Shown piece by piece: positions 21,893 to 32,351 of a DNA stretch of 64,000 nt (positions within the stretch are counted from its first letter, which is position 1; the number at the start of each line of letters is the position of its first letter). Below the pieces are notes generated by a model. The model did not search any database, was not told the origin of the DNA, and saw only the letters and a list, made by a program, of their open reading frames with translations. The position numbers were made by a program, and so were the translations under genes. Source of the stretch: Diogma glabrata (Eukaryota > Arthropoda > Insecta > Diptera > Cylindrotomidae); NCBI GenBank assembly GCA_963693315.1, contig OY856188.1, positions 248,340,671-248,404,670 on the forward strand, given 5' to 3'.

Positions 21893-23465
21893 AAATATGG
21901 AGGGGCTGAAATCTCAAGCTCTGAGATATCAAGACTTCGGTCTGGGTTAAGAATTTTGATATAGTTTTCGGTATAAAACTTTTATGAGGGCATGGTTTTT
22001 AGTTTTGGGCAGCGATGTATATCAAACATAAAACTCTTTTTTAAAGTAGATGTATTTTTTATCACTGTTTAGAAATTTATTACAAAACTAACATGAAACA
22101 TCAATACGATGCCGGAAAATTATAACAGATCATAAATTAGTATGATTTAGTGAAAAGATGATACACTCAGCAAACTACTCAAAAACCTCTTCATATAGAT
22201 TTTCGAGGGAATATTAAAAAATCACAAATTCATGTTTCTTTCAAAATTCCAAAAATATTGTGAAAATTAAATAAAACCAAACTTTTTTCAAAATTCCAAA
22301 AATATTCCAAAAATTAGAATAAAATCAAATATTTAAACTTTTTCTAAATCCCAATAATATTCCAAAAATTCTTAAAAATTTAAACTTTTCCAAAATTCTA
22401 CAAATATTGCAAAAATTATTACAAAATCGAAACTTTTTTCAAAATTACAAAAATTATAATAAAATCAAAAATTTAAAATGTTTCGAAATTCTAAAAATAT
22501 TCGAAAAATTCTTACAAAATCCAAAATTGAAACTTTTTTTAAAATTCTAAACATATTGCAAAAATTATTACAAAATCAAAAAAATACAATTGTTTTTCAA
22601 AATTCCAAAAATATTTCAAAACTATAACTAATTCAAAAATTTCCATGTCCAATTTCATTTTCAATTACATTTACATCATAAAAACAGCTACATTTTTCCT
22701 TCCAAAAAATTGGCTAAAAAAATAAATGTAATCATTTTTTGACCCACTTGACATTATTTTCTTGACAAACTTATATTGCCATAATTCTCTATAATAATAA
22801 TAAAATTTCATATCATAGAAATAATTAGTTTTGTTTTTCCAAAAAATTAGGAAAAAATAAATAAAAATCTTTCTTTTGACACACTTCACAACATTTTTTT
22901 TGACAAAATTATAATGCCTTAATTCTCAATAATAATAATAAAATTTCATTTCAAACAAACAGTTAATTTAATTTTTTTTTTTTCAAAAAATTGGGTAAAA
23001 AAATAAATAAAAATCTTTCTTTTGACACACTTGACAACATTTTATTGACAAACTTATAATGCAATAATCTAGATTTTGGTCTCACATACAAATCCCTACC
23101 ATCGAGATTTCTCCAAATTCAATGTTCCTACTCGTAATCACTTAAAATGAACGTTTTTTAAGCCAAAAATATGAAAATTTGTTGTTTTTGACACACATAA
23201 TGATTTTTTTGACACACCTTCGGTACAGCTATCAAACACAGCGTCCTTTTGGACCTGTCCCTTGAGTATACCTATTTTTAGAATAGTTTTAGTCGGTTGT
23301 GACGGCTGACCGGTCGGCCGGTCAGCAGACAGATATACATTTTTTTTGCTTATTTAGAATCAGTAGGTCCTAAAACGTCGAGAAAAGCAAAAAAAAAAGT
23401 GGGGGTAAGAATTTCACTTTGAGCTCATGAATAAAATACTTAGGTTTTTCAGACCGAAGTAATAG
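21893..23465 (+). repeat. Dispersed repeat, left copy of an inverted pair
   Basis: It starts AAATATGGAGGGGCTGAAAT and ends TTTTTCAGACCGAAGTAATA. Subterminal 11-mers ACTTCGGTCTG and CAGACCGAAGT form an inverted pair within the element. 22150-22650 is a degenerate array of AAAATTCCAAAAATATTGCA-like blocks. 22660-23050 contains three related blocks with CTCAATAATAATAATAAAAT. A 9-bp stem with a TCGG loop lies at 23303-23324. An inverted, shorter copy is at 55510-56592. Confidence 0.75.
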
Positions 23466-23639
23466 AAAAAAAATTTCAATAAAAGAGAAATTGGAGCTCA
23501 ATTTATGTTTAGTATTTACGACAATATTGATATTGATTGTCATATAATTTTAATTTACTTATATATAATTAAAGAAAATGTTTTATTTAGCATAAATAAA
23601 CTGCCCAAATTTAATTTTGAATAACGATTTTTTTTTTCA

Positions 23640-23745
23640 TTCAATAATCGGGACATTATTAAAATGCCGCGTGACACGGTACAAATTGTTAAAAATCGTG
23701 ACTGTCGCGCCAAAAGCGGGACGTTTTGTCACCTTATCTTAAAGT
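23640..23745 (-). mobile_element. Solo end of a DNA transposon
   Basis: Read on the minus strand, TAAGGTGACAAAACGTCCCG is followed by repeated GGGAC/GCGAC motifs, the style of terminus seen on many hAT-like elements with GTGACCAGACGTCCCG ends. No partner end was identified with confidence; TAAGGTGACTAGATTT at 20456 shares only nine bases. Confidence 0.3.
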
Positions 23746-25890
23746 CGTACATATATTCATGTTTGCCTCGAGGTAAATCTTTCCTGTTCTCATATTTGTA
23801 TCAGCACTAGCTACACGAGTACAGTAACAAGTGCATTAAACTCATTTGCTGATAGCAAGCACAGCAGATGATAGGATGTGATGCACCAAAGTCTATATCC
23901 GAAACGAATTGGCTTTTCCAGAATAAACATTTTACAACTATATGACAGTCAAAATAGGCCACCATCTGTTTATTTAAAAATAAACCTCAGCTACTACAAC
24001 TTTCAAATTTGTTTATTTTTTTAATCTCAGCTGATGCAGTTGGTGCAAACTTCTAATGAGAGAAGTGGATTGTATTCAGATCGTAGATGGGTCAAAAAGT
24101 TGTGAAAAGTAGTTATAGAGTGATGCCTCACAGGACATATCATTACGAAAACGTAGAACATGACCCTTTAAATTGTGCCTCACTCAGCGAATGGTAAGAA
24201 ATAGTTTAAAATTGTCCAAAGAATTACACTTCGCAGGTGCGATTGCTGACAAGAATTATAAATAAATTCATAAAGTCGCGTTTTACAGGGCGATGTGAGA
24301 TTAATTTAATCCAATAGTTTTTATAAAACAATATCAAAACTCTAAAGTTACTGATTTAGTATCAAAGTTTTTCTATCATTGACTACTAACCCAGCTTTGT
24401 TTTATTTCGATCATTGTCATAAAATATATTTCTCGTATAATCTTATTTTTACTAGGTAGTTAGATCCAAAAAATAGACAACTTCTGTTGCAATTTAATAA
24501 TTTAATACTCTTCTAAATCTCAATGGCCAAAGCTTTTTGTTACAATAAATAAATAAAACTTGTCTTAACTTATCTTCAAGCATTCCATCTAGGATAACAA
24601 TATAACTTTTGGTTTTTATCCGAATATTTTATTTACAACAAGATACTTAAATTTATTAATATTTATATGATTTACCACAAATATTCTTGACAAAAAATTC
24701 TACGAAGATAAAAATATGTTAAAAATGAGAATGAGGAACAATAAAAATAACTTAGACATATTCCGTACAATGCACATCATCAAATTTTAAAAAAGTTTAT
24801 ACATTTTTACAACCGACAAAAAAAATATCATATAATATAATAAAATATAAAAGTAGATGAATAACATGAAAATCATATTACATAATAAAAATATAATAAT
24901 ACAGTAATTTACTACAATTTTTCTCGTTTTTCTTCCGAAAAAGTCGTTTATCATAAATTCAATAAAATACTCCAAATCATAAAAAAGCTCATGTTAACGT
25001 TTTTTCTGATTTTCTTTTTTAGATTATAAAAAAAAGTAAAACAAAAAAAGATAAATTATGGATAACGTACACACGATTGTGGAGTTGGAGATTATCATAG
25101 TTGAATTTGATCTGGGGTAGAAAAAACGGTAAACATTAGAACGAAATTAATGTCTCATATTGATGAGATGGGATCAAAATAAAATTTAAAATTTCCTATT
25201 TTTATCCATAACCTTGACATAAGTCAGCATACTTATAATAAAAGTCTTTTTGGACTTTTGAAATGAGAATAACATTAATTTTTCATAGGAAACCATAAAA
25301 ATGAATTTTAATCGTCAAGCAAAAGCCTAACTCATCCTGAACCCACCTCATTGAGTACATCTACTGTTTCGGATTTTTAACTTATCTTGATATGTAATTG
25401 ATAGTACGCATTATGTGTTTTGGAAAATTGTATGAAATTCCTAAACAATCTCAATAATCAAGTAAACGCTATTTTTATCCTTCAATTTTTATATTCGTCG
25501 ACAAAAAAATCATCAGTTTTTTTTCAGAATTTAATTCTGAATTCACTCAATTTATAATATGAAATAGCATGATTTTAACTGGAGGTTGTAAATTTTAGTT
25601 AGTCAGTAGTAAATATTAGGCAAAATTTTGAAATCCAGAAATTGACTCTGACTTCATTCGACCATGTATAGAATTGAAATGATCCGTCACATACTCTACC
25701 CCGATCATGGTTGACCAAATTTTTTTTTTAATTTCTTTAATCCAATCTCACCATCATTAAAGGGTGCTGATTAGGTATCACATAATTATTTACAAATTAA
25801 TTCCAATTAGTTACAACAATAATGCGGGGTTGAAATATTAACGGATGTTGAGCAAAATTAACTGGTTTAACAAAATCATGATTTCTTTAT
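23746..25890. other. Unassigned AT-rich DNA
   Basis: No coding frame with recognisable motifs and no clear repeat structure. It ends at the TTAT target site of the next transposon. Confidence 0.5.
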
Positions 25891-26704
25891 GAGCAATTTC
25901 ACGCAAGCTCAGCAAATTTTTGGGAAATTTTGACTTGACCCCTTTTAATTTTGATTATTTTTCGTTTATGGATAGTCTTTCATAAATAAAAAATAGAAGT
26001 TCTCTTAGAATTTTTTTTTTCGACCAGGGGTCTTCACAGGGTGCCCCTCAATTTTTTGTTATTTTGTGATGTGAGTGCATTTTGACGAGCGATTGTAGAA
26101 AAACTACTCAATCGATTTTCATAAATGATATGTCGTTGAATAGGTATTGGAACAAAGTTTTTAAAAATGTACACTGCTAGTTTTTTGAAATAATTTTTAA
26201 CGGTGTAACACAAGAAAAAAAAAGGTGTAATTGAAAAAAAGATGGTATAGCCTTTTTTTTTTTTTAAACCAAATTGAAGCTTATTTTATATCTAACCACT
26301 TGTGAAAGTTTGGGACACGCGTTGTTTTTTGTTTTAGAGATAAAATTCGTTGTGCATATGACTGTCGGAAATCAGTTTTTTTTGTTCTGAAGGAAAATTA
26401 TAAAAATGGCGATTTCTAGATTCAGATTTTTTTTTATGTTAAATATCAAATATTTTATTATTAAATGAACTTTTTAAAAAGCAATTTCAGTCAAGTTCAG
26501 CAAAATTTTGCGACATTTTGACTCGACCGTTTTTAATTTGGTTTATTTTTAGTTTATAGATAGCCTTTGATAAATGAAAAATACGACTTCAAGTAGAATT
26601 TTTTTTAAATATAATAATATAAATTATTATATTTTTAAATATAATAATATAATTATAATAACAATATAAATATAATAACAAACAACAGTAATGCTACGCG
26701 TCAT

Positions 26705-28119
26705 TTGGTTGAAAAAAGTAAAACTCTACATGAAAATAATTTTCAGCATTCATCTGCGACGGATAAAAGAGGTGTATCCACAACAGATATAAATGTTGGG
26801 GAGCAGTTCTATAAAAGTGATGAAATCAGTAGATTATTGTCAGGCAAACGAGATGCCATATCTTTTAAAAAAGGAGATGAGCGCATAAAAACACAAAAGC
26901 GCTTATTGCTATGTACATTAAATGAAGCTTATGTGGTGTTTAAAAATAAGTTTCCTGATGTGAAAATAGGATTTACTAAATTCACGTCCCTTCGACCACA
27001 AGAATGTATAAAATTATCCCAAGGAGTTCATAATGTGTGCGTGTGTACCATACATCAAAATATGAAACTAATGATTCAACACTCTAAGATGTCTTGGATT
27101 ACTGATGCTGCTTTCCAGAATTATAAAACATTAATTGACTTTGTTTCATGTGGTGAATTAACAGAAGATTGTCATACTTTGAAGTGCAATGAATGTTCAA
27201 AAAAACTTCAACAACTGGAAGAAAAATTACTAAATGATTTTGACGTTAAAGGAATCCTTCAAGTCAAATATCAACAATGGAATACCACTGATCGATGCAA
27301 TTTGGATACTTTAATAGAAACTGTAGAAGAATTTATGAAAAAATTTAATTACCGTTTACAAATTTTGATACCACCCAACTTTATAGTAAAACAGCAATCT
27401 ACATTCATTGAGGAAAAAAAAATTAGAAGCAGGAAGTGCTTCGTTCAAGGGGATTTTTCTGAAAACTACGGCTTCATAATTCAGGATGCGGTTCAAGGCT
27501 ATTATTATAATAATTCACAAGCTACTATTCATCCATTTGTCATTTATTTTAAAAGCGCCGCAAGTGAATATATACAGCACCGAAGTTTTATACTCATTTC
27601 GGATATAAACGATCACAACAGTACTACAGTCCATCTTTTCATTACAAAACTTATTGAATTCTTCAAAACGCATATAAATTCTAATATAACGAAAATAATT
27701 TATAACACTGACGGTGCACCTTCTCCATACAAAAATAAACATAACCTAATCAACTTATTCCACCACAAAAAAGACTTTAAGGTTGATGCAGAATGTCATT
27801 TTCATGCTACCAGCCATGGAAAGGGACCTTGTGATGGAATTGGTAGAACACTGAAGCATTCTGCACACCGTTATAGTATAGGGAGCAAAGATATTATTGA
27901 TACACCAAAAAAACTTTTTGAATGGGCTTTAAAATGGGAATCTACCATGAACTTTGGATTCGCCGATAAAAATGAATATCAATTAACAAAAAAAAATTAC
28001 AAAATCGATATAAAAATGGGATTACTATAAGTGGAACTCAAAAATTTCATTCTTTTGTACCATTAGATACTAAGAAAATAAATGCAAAAATGTTTTCCAA
28101 CTCAAAAAAAAACGTTTAA
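26705..28119 (+). pseudogene. Transposase-like protein with three Asp motifs, 441-codon frame
   Basis: The open frame (26705-28030) has no ATG near its start; it enters from AT-rich DNA, so the N-terminus is lost. Blocks in order: YKSDEISRLLSGKRD (residues 36-50), KRLLLCTLNEAY, Cys/His cluster VCVCTIHQN (111-119) and CHTLKCNECSK (156-166), then GDFSENYGFIIQDA with D250, IIYNTDGAPSPYKN with D336, and HATSHGKGPCDGIGR with D377. I know these as shared blocks of a family dispersed in insect genomes; the three Asp are the likely catalytic triad. The normal C-terminus (GTQKFHSFVPL and following) is present after a one-base frameshift near 28015 and ends at 28119. A second family member is at 42266-43359. 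Confidence 0.7.
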
Positions 28120-28670
28120 ATGTAAAATAAGTAAATAATTTTTAATAACTATATTTATTTTCTTTAACCTACATATATAATTTGTATGATACTTTAAATA
28201 GTTTATTCAATAATAAAATATTTGTAATTTAATGTTAAAATACAATCTTTTACTTTATGACCATAATAACATAATACTTCTCCAGTCAGAAGTTCCTAAA
28301 TAGATTTTGTTATTTATACGGTTTTTTTGTTTGCAGTCGAGACTGTCAAATTATTTTTTATATGAGTGACAAGTGATTACTAAAAGTGACAAATAAACAT
28401 TTCATTTTTTTATGCCATCTAATACAAAGAAAATAATTGCAGAAGTGTTTTCCTATTCAAAAGAAACTTCTGTTTGTAAAATAAGTAAATCATTTTTAAC
28501 AATTGTATTTATTTAATTTATTGTACTATATATGTAGTTTTTTAATTTTTATAATATTTTAAAAAGTTCATTTAATAATAAAATATTTGATATTTAACAT
28601 AAAAAAAAATATTTTAGTTTATAACGCCATTTTTATAATTTTCCTTCAGACCACAAAAAAACTGATTCCC
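28020..28670 (+). repeat. Tandem duplication of the transposon 3' region
   Basis: The segment from about 28040 to 28300 is repeated, diverged, from about 28400 to 28670. Shared blocks are TTCATTCTTTTGTACCATTA versus TTCATTTTTTTATGCCATCT, TGTAAAATAAGTAAAT, and AATAATAAAATATTTG. The C-terminal codons of the transposase lie in the first copy. Confidence 0.65.
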
Positions 28671-29080
28671 GACAGTCATATGCACAACGAATTTTATCTT
28701 ACAAAAAAAAAATAACGCGTGTCCGAAACTTTCACAAGTGGTTAGATATAAAATAAGCTTCAATTTGGTTTAAAAAAAAAAAAAAAGGCTATGCCATCTT
28801 TTTTTCAATTACACCGTTTTTTTCTTATGTTACACCGTTAAAAATTATTTAAAAAAATTAACAGTGTACATTTTTAAAAACTTTGTTCTAATACCTATTC
28901 AACGACATATCATTTATGAAAATCGATTGAGTAGTTTTTCTACAATCGCTCGTCAAAATGCACTCACATCACAAAATAACAAAAAATTGAGGGGCACCCT
29001 GTGAAGACCCCTGGTCGAAAAAAAAAATTCTAAGAGAACTTCTATTTTTTATTTATGAAAGACTATCTATAAACAAAAAA

Positions 29081-30838
29081 GTAGGGTCTGCGTCGGACCA
29101 GACGGTGGAAGTTATACTTCTTTGGCCATTCGCTCGCACACAGACAGACAGATAGGATACATTAAAAAAAATAACTAAAAAGAAACCAAAATATTATTCA
29201 AAAAAAAATGTTATTCAAGAAAAAAAATATTGTTCAAAAGAAAAATATATTATACAAAAAAAAAAATATTATTCAAAAAAAAAAAATTATTATTCAAAAA
29301 GTATAAGAACGTATAATTATTAATTACTAGAAGGTACACCCGCACGGCGATGCCCGTGCTGCCCGGATAAAGTGGTTGAAAACTGTTTTTTTGGAGTAAA
29401 TTCTCCTATAGTTTTTTTAATGTCATTTAATTTAACTTATTTTATTAGTAAAATATAAAAAGTTTGAAAAAAAAGTAATAGTATCATTTTGCAGTCAGCA
29501 ATAGCCATTAAGTAAATGTCTCTAAAGCTATAGATAAATTAACATATTAAATGTATGCTAAATTAAAACACATTGACAGTCAAATAATAATTAAATAATT
29601 TTTATAAATGTAGATGGCAAAAGATTAGGGTTAGAAAAAAGTTAAAATTTTATTCCAAAGATTTAATTCCAATAATTCAATGTGTAACGAACAATTAGGT
29701 AAGCGTAAAAATATTTGTTTATTGGATGTCACAATTGTCAATTACTTACTCCGAAACCACCGTACTCGTCATACAAAATAGGTACACTGGTTCATTGCTA
29801 TTGGTTTAGCGTTCTATTTCATGTAGACTTATAATCATTTATCAATCCAGAAATTTGGCTGTTCTGAGGGTCGTATTGCAATTTGCAAATTTATTTTATC
29901 GATTGTCTGCAATACTCTACTACATTGATGCATAAGCCGGCCGGTTAAAGAATACCACTATTTTTAGTGAATATTTTCGTTTAATGGGTTTTATCGCTTT
30001 ATAGTCATCGTCTTATTTCGACATTCCTTCCCACAACTTAAAACAAAAATTGAAAAAAATAATAATAAGACTAATTTCATTTGTAAATTCAGACTTATAT
30101 ATTATTATTAAAACAGTCAAATCACACCATTTGTTAACATATTTGCATATATTTTATAGATCCCTTGCAATAACAATATTAGTTTTGAAAGTAATGTAGA
30201 AGCATATTTCACTCAATAAGTAAAACACTTTAAACCTGTAGCTTTGATATTGTTCATAATCTTTTTCTTCGGTACTAAGGTTCCAATGCAAATTCTTGGT
30301 TAATCAATGTTTCCAAGAAGAGGAAAAGAAACGTCAATTTCCAATTTTTGGAACATGTGAGGGCAGTTCTGCTAATGCAAGCAGGTTTGTTTAATCATAT
30401 ATAAGCAATGCTTATATGTATCGTATTGGTGCTAATGCATAGAAATATGTACATATTTTATATAATTGCAAACCATAAGAACATATTTGTTGTAAATTAG
30501 AAATATGTATTTGTTAAAAAATAATTTAACATAATTTTCATATGAATGTACATATTTGTTTGTCACATTATACATTAACTATTCCTTTTAATGATAATTC
30601 CGAAAAGTGAAAAAAAAATTGATCAAAGATAACTAAGCGAATAATGTTTTATTATTATAAAATATGATTGATTTATTAATTTCGTCTTTATTACCATACA
30701 GCATAAGGTTGATTTACTAATTTCGTCTTTATTACCATACAGCATAAAGGTTAAAATATAATTTAAACAAGCGTGACGCGGTTTCTCGATTAACACCCCA
30801 TAAAAATATTTACAACGAGCGCAAAGAAGTATAACTTC
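29081..30838. mobile_element. Insertion splitting the right inverted end
   Basis: Comparison with the intact left end shows sequence interrupted between AAACAAAAAA and AAAAATAATC, so AAAAA flanks the insert. The 13-mer GAAGTTATACTTC occurs near its left end (29107) and, in complement, exactly at its right end (30826-30838). The content includes an A-rich minisatellite (29200-29310), a GC-richer patch CGGCGATGCCCGTGCTGCCC (29345) and a 43-bp tandem duplication (about 30666-30750). No coding motif recognised; class unknown. Confidence 0.55.
29200..29310. repeat. A-rich minisatellite
   Basis: Repeats of an ATATTATTCAAAAAAAAA-like unit of roughly 20-27 bp. Confidence 0.7.
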
Positions 30839-30904
30839 AAAAATAATCAAAATTAAAAGGGGTCAAGTCAAAACGATGTTGAATCTTCGTGAAATTGCTC
30901 TTAT

Positions 30905-31860
30905 AGTTAATAGTTATAGTTAATAATAAAAATGCTAAGCGTCTCGACGATTGAAGAACAATAATTTTAATATACGGAAATTTAACAACGTTTCTGATGT
31001 TACATTTGTGGGGATGACATACAACCTGAACTAATTTTAAGGCGGGCGAAAGGCTACTTCGTGTGGTTGGGTACGGTAGTTTTGCTACGGCCAGCAATGC
31101 TTAAAACTCTTTGTAAGTAGCATAATACAACTATTGAGCTTTGTGGTTTGAGTTTAGTTAAATTTGTTTTTTTTATCGTATGCTTTTAATAACAGAATAA
31201 TTGTTAATTTATACAAATGATAACTTTTATTAAAATACAAATTTGTATATTTTTTACATGTTAAACAAAATTCGACGATTTACCACAATCTTCGCTTAGA
31301 ATTGTTACAACAGAATTGAATTTTTAGGGTAATGAACCTCAATATCTGTACCTCATATATTGGTCCTCATCTTTTTTTTGATAAGTTTGTCTCTACATCC
31401 GGCATTTTACAATAATTTATCAATCGATATCTGTTTACCAATAAATAGCAGACAGATTCTTTATAGAAGCTATATTTTAAAAATATATGAGGAAATTTCT
31501 ATTGAGGTCCATCCCGGCACAATTTTGCCCAACGTCAGTTTGTATTGTCAAAATTGTTTTTGTTTACATATGGTGAAATTAATATTAAATATTAAATTTA
31601 GTTAAGTATCCTGTTAATTGATTACCAATCTCTGGCCTATCTGTAAAACACCCTGTCATATACAGCCTGTCACAATGGCAAGCGATTAATAGTTTGGACA
31701 AATCCGTTTATTTTAGTTAAGATTCGTTAATTAAAGAAAGATCTTTTTGCTATAGTCGAGAAAGAATTGTTGAAAAAACGTTGAGGATGAATTTTTTCAG
31801 GTTGTTTGCTAATTGAGTGAAATTTACAGTTATAGGAATTTTAATTTTATTTCTCTTTCA
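30905..31860. other. Unassigned AT-rich DNA
   Basis: Nothing recognised. The frame at 31360-31605 has no known motif. The last 25 bases form a pyrimidine-rich tract before a CAG, described with the candidate exon. Confidence 0.5.
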
Positions 31861-31978
31861 GGTGTCGCTGTATCTCAAGTGTAACAGGATCACGCCTTCT
31901 GTGAGTGAAGGGTTTCAGTCTTCACAGAGGCACAGAAGAGCATTCGAGATGCGATATGTAAAAAATCAAGTAGTGCCG
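31861..31978 (+). other. Candidate host exon (118 bp)
   Basis: TTTTATTTCTCTTTCAG at 31844-31860 is a good splice acceptor with a polypyrimidine tract. The following 118 bp are clearly richer in G+C than the surroundings and stay open in one frame (starting VSLYLKCNRITPSVSEG). A plausible donor, GCC|GTAAGAAT, follows at 31978/31979. I do not recognise the peptide. It could also be a noncoding exon or chance. Confidence 0.3.
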
Positions 31979-32016
31979 TAAGAATAAGTAAGGATATTAT
32001 TTTCATTGTCTTCATA

Positions 32017-32050
<34 letters not shown>

Positions 32051-32351
32051 TTTCCAAAAATTCAGAATTTATAATACGGAAAATATACAGTTCTTTTATA
32101 GCTATTTGTACAACATGGCAATTATTTAATAATATTTACTTAAATTAACTAATTAAAGTAAAAATATAGAAACAAATTCTTTTATTCTATTAACTAGAAA
32201 AATTTAATTCAAGTATAACTAATAACTATAAACTAGGATTGTGATGACGATGACAATACAAACAAATTTTCACCTTCAGCATATGACAAGAAAAAATATA
32301 AATTAAAATAAATTAAGATTAAAATTAAAATTTGGAAGTTTTATATGTATT

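Larger units (their letters stand above)
25891..30900 (+). mobile_element. DDD-type DNA transposon with long inverted ends (Sola-like, tentative)
   Basis: The ends are GAGCAATTTCACG (25891) and its complement (ending 30900), flanked by TTAT at 25887-25890 and 30901-30904. The inverted ends extend about 590 bp (left 25891-26480; right 28560-29080 plus 30839-30900) and include GGGGTCTTCACAGGGTGCCC. The right end is split by a 1758-bp insertion. A partial second copy of the terminus (GCAATTTCAGTCAAG) sits at 26481. A 4-bp duplication, long ends and three Asp motifs fit Sola-type elements, but this name is my inference. It encodes one transposase-like frame. Confidence 0.75.

Noticed and set aside
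20456..23745. One DNA transposon with TAAGGTGAC ends
   Set aside because: The two ends share only about nine bases and the span includes an unrelated complete repeat; better explained as separate relics.
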